A DNA stretch of 64,000 nt from Formicarius rufipectus. Taxonomy: Eukaryota; Chordata; Aves; Passeriformes; Formicariidae. Shown here piece by piece: positions 38,334 to 52,600 of the stretch (within the stretch, counting starts at the first letter, position 1; each line of letters starts with the position of its first letter). The notes below the pieces were generated by a model. It searched no databases. It had not been told where the DNA came from and saw only the letters and a list, made by a program, of their open reading frames with translations. The stretch is from positions 1,054,001 to 1,118,000 of the forward strand of contig VXAU01001099.1 in assembly GCA_013399695.1 (NCBI GenBank), written 5' to 3'. The position numbers and the translations under genes are program-made.

Positions 38334-38960
38334 ATGAGTTGCAGTCTCTTGAAGAAGCTCTTATTTGTAGCTGAAATTTTATTCTTAAGTGCAATCTGTG
38401 AAAGAAAAGTCACAGGGCTTTAACATGATGGACTTCAACCAGTTATGTCTTGTTTTAATTGCTTGACTTAGTTTACAAAGCGTCTAACTCTAAATCAGTT
38501 TAGGGGAAATTTACACTTTTTCAATGCACTTAATGGTAGAGTTTGCACTGCTTTATAATGATTGATCCATGTTTGAGTCACTTAAACTTATTCAACACTT
38601 GGGCATAGACAAGGTCATAAGTTTTGCAAAGACATGACATTAGAAAGGTGAATGGCATTCCCTCTGATTATTGGAGGACTCAATCAATACATAGGATATG
38701 CTTTAAGATATTGTTGTTTTGCCAAGAAAGCCCAAAGAACATCATGTATTTTACCAGAGTGGAAGGAAAAAAGAGAGAAAGTCTTAAAATGTGACATTTG
38801 AAAAGCAGCCAGTCTGTATGTTTAGCTAACTGCTAACAAAGCTTAACCTGCTCAGTTGAATGTCAGTGCAAAGCATCTCAGTGGGTTTTGACAGCACAAA
38901 GGTGTGTTGCTGAGACAATATGTACCTTCCCCTGTGAAATGGACAATGCAGACTATAAAT
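38334..38960. other. Non-coding DNA, no gene recognised
   Basis: AT-rich sequence without recognisable exon or repeat. Confidence 0.55.
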
Positions 38961-39024
38961 CTGAGCCCACTCCTGTAGAAATTAATGGGAATTTTGTCAC
39001 TGACTTCAAAGGGAGTAGGATCAG
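38961..39024 (+). repeat. Remnant of an old hairpin-like repeat
   Basis: The sequence has two arms, CTGAGCCCACTCCTGTAGAA with ATTAATGGGA, and CTGACTTCAAAGGGAG with TAGGATCAG, which are imperfect inverted copies around ATTTTGTCA. Motifs of the type TTGACTTCAATGGGAG..GGATCAG are, to my recollection, widespread in sauropsid genomes. The match is degenerate and the family name is not known to me. An open frame across it (38888-39097) is therefore unlikely to be a gene. Confidence 0.45.
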
Positions 39025-42000
39025 AAATGCAACTTCTTGCTATGTTGTCTCTACTTTCATTAGTGACAGAGTATGTAGAAGGGGTGCAAATGGATGACTT
39101 TTTTATTTAGACCTTAACAACTTTGCTTTTACATAAATAGTCTTCCTTTAATTTTTCAAATTTTATTTATTTTTAAACATCCTTCAAAATGAGGAGTGCA
39201 TGTAGGGTGTATGGCCTTTCTGAACTGACCCTAAATTAGCCTGCCTCATATAATCCTTTATTCCTCTGCTGCTTTTAAAAGAGTTTTTTATAATCAATGA
39301 ATGCTAGAAGAGAAATGTAGAGTAGGGCATCAAATGCCCGGTTTATTTAACATTAGATGGTCACTTATTACAGAGAACTGATGGACACCTTGTCTCTGTC
39401 TTTATTCAACTATTAGGAAATGGGACACTGATACAAAAAGGAACTTTGGAAAAGAGAGAATTTTATTTTTCTTATAAATGTTAACTTAAATCAGGACTAA
39501 AGAAAAAGAAAAAAAAAGAGAGAGTAAAATAAGAAAAATCAGATCAATGTTTTGGTTAGATTAGGAACAGCAGGTTCCTAATTAATGTAACTTCTTGTTC
39601 CAATCACTTGTAGTGAGAAATAGACATCTGATTTGTAGACTACAGGGCCACCTCAGGTCACAAGTGTGGTTCCGGCTTTTATAACACAGTAAAGAGGATG
39701 TCCATAAGCATATATAGTAGGCTTGCAGAATGACACTTGACACTTAATTTATTCTTATGTGGTACTGTTTTAGACAGGATGTATTTTCCTGGCTTAATCA
39801 CTTGACTTTAACTCAGCTATTACATAACAAAGGATTTTAACAGAGAACTAAATTCAAGTATGTGCCTCCTCTGACACTTACCTGTTTAAAGCACTTCTCC
39901 ATTCCGTTCTTGAACACTCAAAAACCCTCCTTGGCCAAATGTATACTCAACATCTTGTCCTTTTTTAATCTCAGTGCATTAAGATTTATCCTACAGAAGA
40001 AGCATCACAGTCACATTGTCTTACAAGACCTGGTCAAAAAGTCATAGTTACAAAGAAGAAATGACAACTTTATGAGAAACATGAAGGCCTATATTTTTAC
40101 TCTCAATAGTTTTTAGTTTACAAACAAAGGATGCACTCTATTGAGAAAAAAATATTCTAAATGTTACTTTGTCTTTCTACTCATCAGACTGCTTTTTAGT
40201 TCTTTTCCTCCTTGTGGTTTTTAAAATGCTAGATGCTGGAACTCTTCAGATGACAGACAACCTGACACCACCCTTATACCTGGCATAACCTAACACAAAA
40301 GTTAAGACTGTCCATAGAAAGTATTAACTAACTGTTTTTAAAGAGGGAATAAAACATTAAATAGTGACAGAGCAGCAGTTATAGAAAAGAGAAATTACAT
40401 GCAAAGAGTTACTAAAACCAGCACTTTTAAACAGGTTCAAAAATACCCTATAAAGCATGATACACTTCCGTTCTTGCTGGAACAGCATCTCATGTTTCAT
40501 GATGCACTGGAAAGCACAGCCACCTGGTTTTGAAACTCTTTATGGAAGAAAGGATTGCTGCTTTTGATGAAAATTCTCCCTTATTGGACTGCAACCTGTG
40601 GAGTGTGATTAAAAATAATTCACCTAAGAGTTTCACACACACAAAAGAAAGTCTTGCAAGAAAATGTAACTGCCTTTGGCACAGACATAGGCTGTTTCCC
40701 CTCAACTCAGATCTTTAATGAGAACTGTTCTACTTCATCAAACACCTGCCCTTTATCCCAATGAAGGCACTTGTGTCATTCCCTAGGGCTAATGCACACT
40801 GAAGGCATTTGCCCTTCATGTTGCACTCATGAGGTCTAGCAACTCCCCACACAGCAGTGCCTAAACTCTTTTAAAATCTGTGCAGAGAACTTGCCTCAAG
40901 AAAACAGATTTCTTCTGAACTACTCTTTCAAAGCCAAAAAGTTTTATGGGGAGAGGAGTTTTGGTGGAGCTTTTGAGGTGAGGAAACCTAAAATCACCGG
41001 AATTTAAAGTCTGCCCACGCACGTCCAACTAAAAATGGAGATTTCAACCTGACACCCATTGAGGAATGCACTGAGAGGTGGACAAAGAGCATGGAAAATC
41101 AATTTGGAAGCACCAAGGTTTTCATGAAATTAAACTTTTTTCTCTAGCTTTTCCAATCCTTCCTGTAGCATTGATTTCATCCTGGCCTTCCTTATTTTCT
41201 GTGCCTATTTGCATGGGCTTGGAGTTAACAATTCTGACCTATTATGTATTTAACAGATCACAAGAGACCAGCTACTGCCCTGGTAGACTCTTCCTAATTC
41301 CCTTTTTAAACTTTCAGCATGATATCTGTAGAGTAGCACTCCCAATCTTTTTCAACATAGACTGACAAAAAAACTTCTTAGTTACATTTTTAGGGACTTT
41401 CCCTAAGTAGACTGCAGAACCACAGGACTCCACATATCACAAGGTGTAAACAAGTACTGTAGATTACTAACTTTGGGGGAAATCTTTTTTTTTTCCCTAA
41501 AATTACTTTTTGATTGAGGTCTTTTCAGATTATTTTCAAGATGAAGACCAAGGAAAAAATGGAAATAACATTAAAAATTGGGAAAAAACTCTGAAAAGAC
41601 CTTTTTTCAGAGTTGCACCACAAAAGTTCTATTTATTTTTGTCATCCTGTGTTTGCAGCTACAATTAAGATAGCCAGGGTCCTAAATAATGAAAAATCAT
41701 TGCAGGAATAGGAAATTCTTTGGCCAATCATGTAAGTAAATGAATCTGTTGCATCTCCACAGATGACTGGCCTCTACACCTCTGTTCAATTCCAGTGTCT
41801 AGATCTTCATAAATAAGGGGAAAAAAAAAATCTGTGATTTTGCTGGTTTTCCTCCTCTCTATTACAGTTGAGTCATTTTTTTTCATCACTGAATTGATTG
41901 TTTCTTGTCTTCAGGACTTTTCAAATTTAGATGACGCCCTCTGAAAAATCAGTTTTGCATCCTAAAGTCCATAAAGTCCTGTATCTCACTGTAAAGTCTT

Positions 42001-45000
42001 TCCACTTTAAGAGACTATATCTGAATACCCTATTGCATAACAAAGGTAATATTAGTCAGTCAATATGCCTGTCAATCAAATCCTTGTTTCATTACTTTGG
42101 TTTTGTCCTTTTGACAGGAGACATTCATATTCCTTACAATCAAATTTTGTGATGCCAAAGGTCGTATTTTCTTTTCTTAGTTTTCATGGTCTTCCTTATG
42201 CAAAAGTCCCTACCTAGTGAGATCCATGGAGTAACTGGCATATATCTCTCAAACCTAGAATGGTACACTTTAGTAAATGCAAGCTGCTTCACTGCTTGTT
42301 GATGCTTAAAATCAAAGAATTGCATAGAATGATTGCTCTCTTCTATTGCTTTTCAATTTTATTCTGTATCACATTTCACACTTGCAGATTGTGTCCTTTC
42401 TTTTCTTCCCTGGAAGGGAAAATCTCATCTCTCTCAATATTGGAAACACTTTCCTCAGCCTGTGAATAGGCCAATACACAGACAAGTTGATCCTTTAGGT
42501 TTTGGAAGCACTATGTTATTTAGCGCAATCAGGTGCATCCTGCAGATGCTCATTTCTAAATTGGAGAGACCAGTAATATCTAGAGATCAGTGCTTTCTTT
42601 CAGGAATAGACAAATACCATCTAATCTCCTCTGGTTAGTTCAGGCATTTTGGTTCCACTTCCTCAAAAAATGATATGCAACTTCTATCCTTACTTCATAT
42701 ATGATGATGAACAAGTTTCTGGTACCTGAGTCCTGGACAATGACTGGAATATTGGCCCTTAATAAACCTATTGTATAGCACCAGCTCCTGGATCTGTGTA
42801 GAGTACATGGAAGCTTTGCTAAAAGGTGGGTTTCCAGGAGGTGAACCTCATTACAGCAGGGCCTTTTCTCTGAGCCAGACCAACTCCTTTAGTTCACACC
42901 CACAGGTACTGCTGCTGCACCACTATAAGCAATGACATGACAGCTACTCAGCACTCCACTGTGCTATTGCCTGCCCACACAACCCAGCAGAAAAGGCACA
43001 TGTTCAGGACAGTTTGTGTTTTTTTCTGCTTCAATCATGATGGAGCAATAAGGCCTCTTATGAAGGATATCTAGTCATTAAAATAACTGGTAGACATGAC
43101 TGATGTCATACAACAGTACTGCTTTTGCAATAGTTCCAAGTCAGAACCAGCTTAGATTGAGAACAGAGGTGCTAACATAAAAATCAAAACCTTATTATTC
43201 GTCCTAGAAGCCACCAGTCCTTCAGTATTTATGGACAATAGCAATCTCTGGATCTTGTGGGCTGTTTCCATACTTCCACTGAAAGATACTCCCTTTCATG
43301 TGTCTCCTTCTACCCTACCCTTCATTCTGTCTAGTTGGTTTCTTGGCTGCCTGAAGACTGCCAGGGGAAGCTCAGTGTACACCATAACCTACCAGTGTAT
43401 TTAGGAGTAAGGTTGCTGCAAACACACAAAAATGTTTTTCCTGCATGCCTGCCCAAATTAGCATGTTTTCTACCTGCCACATTTCTCAGGGTGGACCTGA
43501 GGTTGGCTTTCTGAGTCTCCAGGCTCTGGATCATAGGCAGACTCTTTTGATACAACAAAGGTTTTCCATTTACTGTGCAAAATGGAAGCTCATTAACCAA
43601 GGGATAGGCTCATCACAGTCAATGATAAATACTTGTGACAAAGAAAAATTATGTCTATATCATACAAATAATTCAAATGCGAAGATAATAGGATCATCAA
43701 AGATGTTATGCCACAAATGGGAACACTGCTTTTTCTCATCTACTTTATGATGGATTTCTTCTCTGCATTATATTTATTACTTTTTGTGATACCAATTTCA
43801 ACTCTTACAGTTTCATGTCCTCTTGGGGTAAAGGGGCATATGAAAAAATATGATGAGTCTTCAGCCTAAAAATTCCTATACTGTGGTCCAGTTAAACGGA
43901 CTGGAAAGGACTGTGCTGATTGTGAGAGTGACCTTAGGCTGTGCACTTCTTTCTTTGGAAGGTTTGCCTACCCAAGAAATGAGTAGAAAGATCCTAACTT
44001 AACTATGTTCTCCTGATGAACATAACTGAATGGAAACTGTTCATCACAATTTGATGAACTTATTGCATCAGAGAGAGATCCCAGCCAGGTAACATCCCAC
44101 AGAATTCTTCTCTCTCCTTAGCAGAAGTGAAAAGGTACCGTAAAATAATGTCACCTCACAGCAGAGATAAAAGTAAAATTAAGTCTGGAGTTTTTAAATT
44201 TTCAAGGCCATTACAATTAAAACCTGTGCATTCAGTACGGGGTAATTTCCATCTGATCACAAAGAAATGATCAAAGTAATTTTAACTTTTAATCTTCTTT
44301 TCCTCACTCTTTTCTTGTTGGTTTAATCCTCAAGGGTTATAGCAGTTTAGAACCATGAGCATTTGGATATTCTGAAATAAAACTCCTATTTCACAGCAAA
44401 AATTATTCAAAATTAGAGATTTGAGGTCTATTTTCTCATGACTGTCCATAAGCAGAGCAGCCTAAGCAGTTGCAACTGGTTCTTTTTTTATTTTTTCATT
44501 CAAATTGCAATCTCTCTTCACATATAATTGCACATACAGCCCTTTGACACAGCTGTGCCTGGGACGACAGTTTAATAAAACAGAACTAAGCATATCAGAA
44601 TCTAAACTGTTGGAAAAAGTGATACAAGCTGATTAAAGCAAAATAATTACATACTCATCAACATAATTACTCTGTCCATCCCAAAATTCTTTATGTGTTT
44701 TAGTTCTTGTCTTCCTTCCTCTTATCATTTTGAATTCAAGCAGATTTTAAAACAATATTGTTTCACAGTAGAATATCAAAATACTTAATTTTGAAAATGG
44801 ATTTTACGTAAGAACAGAAGTATTTCAATGCATTGGGACTCAAACTGAAACATCATCACCTAGATTAAATTATCATTAGATTTGAATTATATAAAACAAG
44901 TTTCTTTATCAAGATACCGGGTGAAAATATTGTCATCATTTGCTGGGTGAAGCTCGCATTATGTGGTTTAAGTTCATCTTTGGTTCCTAAAGATTTATTT

Positions 45001-46921
45001 ATTTTTTAATTCTAAAGTCTTTGTAATCTTTCTCTGGTTGCACGCTTCTCTAAGCAAGTCTGACTGTGTACTCAGATTTAAGATGCCTTACTATCATGTC
45101 AGAGTCTCAGTGTTTATGGAGTATCTTCTATTGTGCAACAACCTTTACAGTTCTTACATGCCAAGCAAGAATTCATGTTGGTTGCTATATCCCAAGGGCA
45201 GAAAGAAATGGAGGCATTTTAGTGCTACATCCCATCAGCTTGGCAGAGAGCACTGGGCAGATTCAAAAATTAACCTTTAATGCACTGTCAATAAAGATAT
45301 GCTGCTTCTCCTATTGTGGTTCTTATGATTGATATTACCAGAATATCCTACGTGTTTTACTCCCACCTGACACTTTACGTGTTGTTTTCCCTGTCTGACC
45401 CTAGGGATACACATGATTCTGTTTCTCACATCTGAACTTCAATCAGATTTCTTTGTTGTATTCAGATGTCAGTGTAGATAAAAATCCATTCCTTGCGGAA
45501 TGTGATATTTGACTGTCAGAAGAAAATCATGCTTTATTTTGTTAAACCTGCTTCTACCACCAATACCTCTGTTGAATTTTGTGCACATTTCACATATACA
45601 TTGGAAAAGAAGGAAAAATTACATGCCTTGAAGTGTTCTGACCTCAGCTGATAATTCAGCCCCACAAAGCTGCTTATTCACTCCCCCATCCCAGCAGGAT
45701 GAGGGAGAGAATCAGAAGAGTAAAGGTGAGAAAACTCCTGGGTGGAAGTAAAGACAGATTAATAGGTACACAGGCAACTGAAACAAAACATGGAATTCAT
45801 TCACTGCTTTCCGTGGGCAGCCCTCCCAGGACAGCTGAGCTCTATCAGAAGTAATGGTGAATTGTGAAGAGAAACACCACCACACTGTGCTTTTTCCTTC
45901 TTCTCCCCCTCCTTTATGTGCTGAGAGATGTGGAATACCCCTGCAGTCAGTTGGGATCAGCTGTCCCAGCTGTGTCTCCTCCCAAATTCTTGCCCCTGCC
46001 CCCAAGCCTCCTTACTGGTGGAGTGGTTATAAGTAGTAGAAAAGGCCTTGACTCTCTTTAGGTATTGCTCAGCAAGAACAGAAACATCTCATGTTGTTGT
46101 ATTATCAACACTCTTTCCAGCTCAAACCGAAAAAACAACCCCATACAAGCTACTGTGAAGAAAATTAACCTGCTCCAGCCAAAACCAGCACACTTTCAAG
46201 AACATGCTTCTACAAGCCTTTCTTCCAAGTGTTCTCCCCTCAAAACTTTTCCCTCCAGGCAACTGTAAGATAAGAGACTCTATTAGAGAGAAACACTGTA
46301 CTGAATTGTAGGAAATTGTTAGACATAATTATGTCTAAAATGTGCCCTAACAGAAGCATTCAAATAACAAGTAATATGTTATTAGTTCTAACACATGCAA
46401 TGTGTTTCTTAGTTACCCACTGAAATTGTATTTACAATGCCACTGGCATAAATATTTACCTTCAAGCAAAGACAAATGTGTAGGCCATTTTATAGACTTA
46501 CTTGTGAATTGCTGAGTCTCTATTAAGGTCCACCAGTAAGCTTTGGGTTTTACAAGCAATGAATACATGATCAGAAAGAATGAGCATGTGCCTCTGCCCT
46601 GATCATATTATAGCATTTTTTAAAGAAATTGAAAGTAGAGAAGAATTCATTTCTCTTCATGGGGTTCGAGTGAATTCCAAACAGAATTAATAGGAAGTTT
46701 TCCATTAACTTAAATGGAGCTGGAAAAGATCAATGCATGGGCTTTGCATTTATAAGGGCAATGACTTTACACTTGCTTTAACAAAATAAGGAAAAAAACA
46801 TTGAATTCTCCATAAGGCAAGAAGAGTTGTGGATTAAATTCAGGTTCGAATTAAGTTTAATACACTGGCTTTACTTTGCTCCTATGTCTTGGTACTCTGA
46901 AAACCTGTCAATATGTGTCAG
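39025..46921. other. Non-coding DNA, no gene recognised
   Basis: No exon, RNA gene or well-preserved repeat was recognised. The motif CCATTAACTTAAATGGAGCTGGA at 46702-46724 resembles the old repeat core seen at 38961-39024. Open frames (for example 41078-41365, 43445-43750) lack recognisable motifs. Confidence 0.55.
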
Positions 46922-47069
46922 AGATGCTGCAATGGAGTCCTGACTGTCACAGATCAGGTGGATCCAGCTGGACTTTGTCATCCCTCCAGAGAAGACCAAA
47001 AAGATACCTCAACAAATGTTCCTGCTATTGTAGTAGTAGATTTAGAAGAGCAAATTATGGCATTTTACT
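46922..47069 (+). CDS. Candidate internal exon, function unknown (weak)
   Basis: This 148-base interval is open in one frame. It is preceded by a pyrimidine-rich stretch (CTTTACTTTGCTCC, 46868-46881) and ATGTGTCAG, and followed by GTAAGG, so both edges look like splice sites. The last phase is +1. The encoded 49 residues read RCCNGVLTVTDQV at the start and VPAIVVVDLEEQIMAFY at the end, with a charged middle part. The composition looks more protein-like than other frames nearby. I do not recognise the family, no partner exons were found, and the same strand has overlapping frames. It may be a chance open frame or a decayed exon. Confidence 0.18.
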
Positions 47070-49392
47070 GTAAGGAATGCCAAAGAAAAACCCACTGTTT
47101 GAACTCTGGTGCAGTTTAGAGGTCTCTGGGGAAACCAACCTCAGAGTTAAGGCATGAAGCTCAGTGTGGGGTTCCTAGGCTGAGCTTCTTGTGCTGCCTC
47201 ATATTTCTTTTTTTCTATCATGTTAGGCATTTAATCTCTTAGTGCTTGGGTTCCTCTTCTATAGAGTGGGAATTACAAGAGTTCTTTGCCTCACAAGCCA
47301 CTGTTAGAGTGATTCCAAGAGAGTTTAGATGTTCAGATCTGGTTGTGCTCTAGTCCCCAGTGCAGAAATGGAAAACTGATGGACTGGCATCAGTAATGTC
47401 TATGTTTTAATGTGTCCTATGGCAGTTTCTACAAAATGTCTTTCACCTTCTATTCTGTATCCATGTATTCATCTTGAAATCTCATTGTTCCTCTATCCTT
47501 TCCTGATTTCTTACCTGACATTGTTCATTAGTGAGTTTTACCTTCTCAGCAGACCCCAGAGACAGCAACAGTGCAATCCATTGTGCACTAGGGAAAGACA
47601 TCAGACATTTAGACATTGGCTTTAATCAGCGTGGAAAGATAACATTACAGAAGAATTTTATTTTTGGGAAGTAACATCACTGGCCAAGTAGTGCTGCAAC
47701 AAGTTGTGTGCCTACTGTCTATAAGTCTGGAACTGGGATCTAAACCAGGGTGCAGCACCTAGAGGAAGGGAAAGGTTTGAAAGAGGGCTCATGGCCTGTA
47801 CAGTTTTGTATAGATGTAACCTGAGATGCCTCACTGGTGTTGAGTAGGACTTTACAGGTTTAGAAAGAATCTTCTAAAAGAAGTGTGACAAGCCAATTTT
47901 GATTTCCTCAAGTTGCTCCAAGGCTTCTTTGAAGTGTGATGTTAACTATGTCAGAACAAGATTTTTTTCACTGTTTATGTCCATTGAAGGTTTTCTATGT
48001 CTGTCATATTTCATTACTTTATTTAATTTGTAAGAATTTACCTTAAGTATTTCAGTATTAAGCCTCAGGTCTGTAGTTAGTATGTATATTGAACCATACA
48101 TACTGGTTAAAGTCTTGAAGCTGAAAGTCACAGCCTATCTTGCCTTACATTTACACAAATTGCTTCCGACCAAGACCTTGCACTGGCTGCCTGCCAACAC
48201 TATGCTTCCTCCTCTCCTGACTGAAGCCAAAGAAGTTGCAGAAGCTCAACACTCCAGTCCAGGGCTTCTAATAAAAGCTTCTGCTTTATATTATTTCTGA
48301 AATACAAGCTAATTACTTTTTGAGCTATCACTTGCCAATATCTTGGTTTATATAAAGCATGTGGTGATAGCCAGTGGCATATATGAGAAAGAGAGCTAGA
48401 GCTGTTACCTGGACCCAGCTGCTTTGTGATTTCACAGCTGAACTCACACAGCCACACTTTACTTTTACTCAGCTTTATGTTATATTTTCATGCCACCATC
48501 AATAGGTTTCCTGCCACAGAAGGCATTTCTTTATACCTCTAAGAGTCTCTAAAACATATTGTCCATGAGATTAGGAAGTTGCTGAAGTAAATACAGACAA
48601 CTGTGTATTTTTTTTGCTTGTGACAGCTTTGCAAGTGAATGCTTTTGCTAGGCAGCTCAGACTAAGCTTCTAATCAGGGCCTTTCATGTTTTGTAACAGT
48701 GGGGAGAAATCTTGTTTAAAGGAGTGGTTAGATAAAAGATTATGAGAGGAGATATTATTTTGAAAACTAAAAATTGTAGATTATAGTGTCTGAAGAGGGC
48801 TGGCAAACAGTTGAGGTGTGATTCTAGGTATTCACTGTTGGCAGCTGTTGATCCTTAGGCAAGAAGGTCCTTTAGACTGAAACAGTTTGTCCGTTTTCAC
48901 CTGTGGTCCATCTTTTCTGTAGTAGATGAGATCTGATTTATCCCCTTGGAAATACTGTCCTTGACCACACACTGCTTTCCTGATAGTGCACTGTAAAGTC
49001 TCAAAAAGACATGGCACTTTATATATGTGTCTCTTCAAAACACATAATTTGTCAGGAGATCCCTGAATTTAAGGCAGTTTGATAATCAAACCATTTGTAT
49101 TAACTTGAACCAAATTGCAATAAGGGAGCATTCTATGCAATGTTCTTTTCTGTAATCCTGGCTCCTACTGTGTGTATTCAGCATGAGGTAGTCTGCCCTC
49201 ATACTCTGTTCAAGCTACTGCGCAAGCAATTTAAAGATTTATTTAAATCAAATCTTTTGCTGCTTACACACATACGTTTCCATAGCTAAAATCACATTTG
49301 TATTTCACCAATTTCTGAGGTTGTTTAACATGGAAGAAGTAGGCTCAGGGGAACTTTATCATTCTCTACATCTGCCTGGAAGCTGCTTGTAG
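47070..49392. other. Non-coding DNA, no gene recognised
   Basis: Apart from the candidate exon just upstream there is nothing I can support. Open frames are under 90 codons without motifs. Confidence 0.55.
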
Positions 49393-49694
49393 CCGGATGG
49401 AGTTTGGTCTCTTCTCCCAAGTAACCAGTGATAGGATTATAGGATATGGCCTCAAGTCGCACCAGTGGGAGTTTAGATTGATTATTATGAAAACATTATT
49501 CACTCAAGGGATTGTCAAGCATTGGACAAACTGCCCAGGGAAGGTGTAAAGTTACCATGTCTGAAGGTATTTAAGAGGCTTGTAGATGTGACAGTCAGGG
49601 ACAAGATTTAGTGGTGAACTGGACAGTGCTGGATTAATGGTTGGACTCAATGATCCTAAGTCTTTCTGATCTAAACTACTCTATGATTCTATGA
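49393..49694 (+). mobile_element. CR1 LINE 3'-end fragment
   Basis: In sense orientation it shows GGAGTTTGGTCTCTTCTCCC, AAGTAACCAGTGATAGG, TGGCCTCAAGTCGCACCAG, GGGAGTTTAGATTG, GATTGTCAAGCATTGGACAA, CTGCCCAGGGAAGG, GGTATTTAAGAGGC, GTTGGACTCAATGATCCTAA and the terminal CTATGATTCTATGA. This is the usual order of the avian CR1 3' end, complete to the terminal short repeat. About 300 bases remain, so it is strongly 5'-truncated. Confidence 0.95.
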
Positions 49695-52600
49695 AAAGCT
49701 GAATATGTCCACAGAAAAGATGTCCCTTTGCTCTCATTTCTCTGTATAATTTTCAAGCCTTTTGCATTAATAATTCTCCCAAGAGTGAAAACTACAAAGT
49801 TCTAGCATCAGCTTTGATGTAATATATTATAAACTCAGTCCATATTTCATGCAGAAAACCTTGGAGACTGATAGAACAACTGTGTGTCATTCTTAAATTT
49901 CCATGGATACAATATCCTGAGGTGTGCAGTAGGCCCATCAGACATTTAGGGCTGGTTGCTTAACCTTTGAATCTAGACATCATGCTGGTACAATATGGAA
50001 AGGCAGTAATTATCAGAATTAGAAAAAATAATGGGAATTTATTAATGAATCATCTTTCCCCTTTAGCTGTACTGTAGCTAGAAATAATCATAATAATAAT
50101 GAACAGAGTTATTATTGGACCACATTATGAACACCAGTGATTTTGTACCAAGCTTTTACTGTCAGGGGAATGGTTCATTAACCACAAAGAACACTTCACA
50201 TTAGGGATTCAGTTTATCTGGCCAATTTAGACATTGTTTAAGTAATTTTTAATTAAAACTGGGATCCTGCATTTTGGAATGGTGTACTGGTTCAAAGAAA
50301 TTATAAGCACAATTGCTACAATTAAGTTGTTAGTAAAGGTTTTTGTTCCGGATAAAAGTTGGCCACTGGTCAATCTGTTAAGCAACCATTCTGGTCTACC
50401 CTGAAGCTTCAGTCCCAATTAGTGGGGTAGATGAGAAGAGTAAGAGTAAGGTAAAACCTTTTCATAACATAGAATTTTTTTAATTTGGCAAGGGGTAAAT
50501 AAAGGAAATTCCTTGAAAAATATCTTATAGACAGGGGAGGAAGAACTTTGCATGTAAGCTTAATCAAAAACTGATTATCTTTGATCAAGCTGGCTGTACC
50601 TCCCATTATTTATTGCAGTAAATATCCTTTTGGGATGAAATTGAAACTGGGGAAAAAATTTCACTTAGATTGTTCACCATATTTCATCCCATTTCAGGAT
50701 AATATAAAATTAATGAAAATCACCTTTAGTCTGGAGAACAGCCCTTGAGAACATGAAGGGTACCAGAGCTGTATCTTAAGGAGGATTCAGGTTTGATCTC
50801 TGTTCAGTGTAAATGTAATATAATTTCATGGATTTCCTTGCCTCAACACCTGCTGAGGATCTGCTACAACTAAAGTGTAGGGTTCACACCATTTTAGGCC
50901 TCATTTAAAATGAGAAGCATGCATAATCCATTATTTAGGTACTGGTTCTTGTAAATAAACTGAACTGCATGTTAAGATCTACATCAGTATGAAATACTAA
51001 TTCAAGTTGATTAAGATCTGGCATGAGTGAGTGTGCTGTGAGTGTTTACACTGCTTTCACCCACCTGGCAGCCAAACTGTGCTCAAAGGGCCAGCACCAC
51101 TTTGAAGATGGATACAGTCATGGAACAGCACTGCAAATGATGTAAATGAAATGCAAATTATGTCTTGTGGTGGGGGTCCTGGAAGGATATGGGCTGTGTT
51201 ACATGAACTGGAGACTCTGGTGCAAGCAGTGCTAATGTCCTTAGACACTGCAAAGAGTCAGATACACAAAAAAAATCTTTAAAGAGATATAGAGTCAGAC
51301 CTTCAGATTATAACGAACTGTACGTGGTTGAAGGGTAGAATGATGACCACTATAATATTAAAAAATTAGACATCAGAAAAGCACTTCAATGTACCTAAAT
51401 CTGTCATATTTCTAAGCTCTACTGAAGCTCATGCTTCAGAAATTGGATGCTTAGAATTAAGTATATGTTTCAATTTAAAGTACTGAAGAGGCATAGGGGT
51501 TTTAAGCACAGATTTTAGACAGGGGGTTTCATGTTGTGGCAAACTTGGATTTGTAATTAGCAAGACAAAACTGCTGAGTTCATCATCTATGAAGCAGATT
51601 TACACCAAAGGTATCTAATTCTTTTTCTTCCTCTTGAGATTAATTGTAATAAATCTCTTCCAAATGTATGAAATAATGAAATGGAATGAAACATATTTTT
51701 CATGCCTAAATGGACAGTTTCTCACATCCTAATGGAATATTGTTGAAGAATTACAATAGACAGAACAGGTTCAAATACCCTTGTTAAGAAGTAATAACAA
51801 ACAAGTAAAGAAAGACCACAGAGATTCTACTAGGCTGGCTTATCTTTGATTTCCTCATTTTAATTCACTTATTTTCTTCACACTGTTCCCTTTGCTTTCT
51901 TTGCTAAAGAAGTAATTGAGATGTCTTTTGAGGATTCTAATGACTCCTGAAGACATATTTTTTTCTAATTTATTTTAAGTGTATATTCCTTCAAAGGAAA
52001 CAGGTGTGTCTTCTAAATGGAAGAGAAGACTTTTTAGAAATCTGTGATGGCGAAAAGAAGGGATAGAGATGGGGGTGGGTGTGTAGAGAACATGTGAAGG
52101 ACAGGAAATTCAGATGGTTCTCATATATAATTAATGTATTAAATACGTATTAATGAAGGTATTAAAATGCCTTTCCATTCAGGGAAGGTGAGAAGGATAG
52201 CCTGTGATGCTGTTCTCCTCAGCCTCACTACACCCAGTGACTGGTGCATTGGACAGTGGAACAGGGAAGTGATAATCCCACCCAAGCACACTGCCATCTT
52301 TCTTTAGTTTTGGTGTCACAAATACCTTATACACAGACACACAAGTTAAATGGGATTTCGCCTTTCTTGGATGTATGCTCTGACATTACAGTGTCTCCAT
52401 GTTATTCTTCATGTCTTCTTCAACAAGGACTCTAAAGCTACTTTTAGTAGTAGGACTTCAAACAAGACTTCACTTGGCTCCTAATTATGTAAGCACATCC
52501 ATAATTTCTTTCCTACAAGTATTTTTTTTTCGGAGTTTACTAGGGTGTCCTGTTCTTCTTGATCTCTCCTTCTACCCAGTGTTCGTCAAGTGCTCACTAT

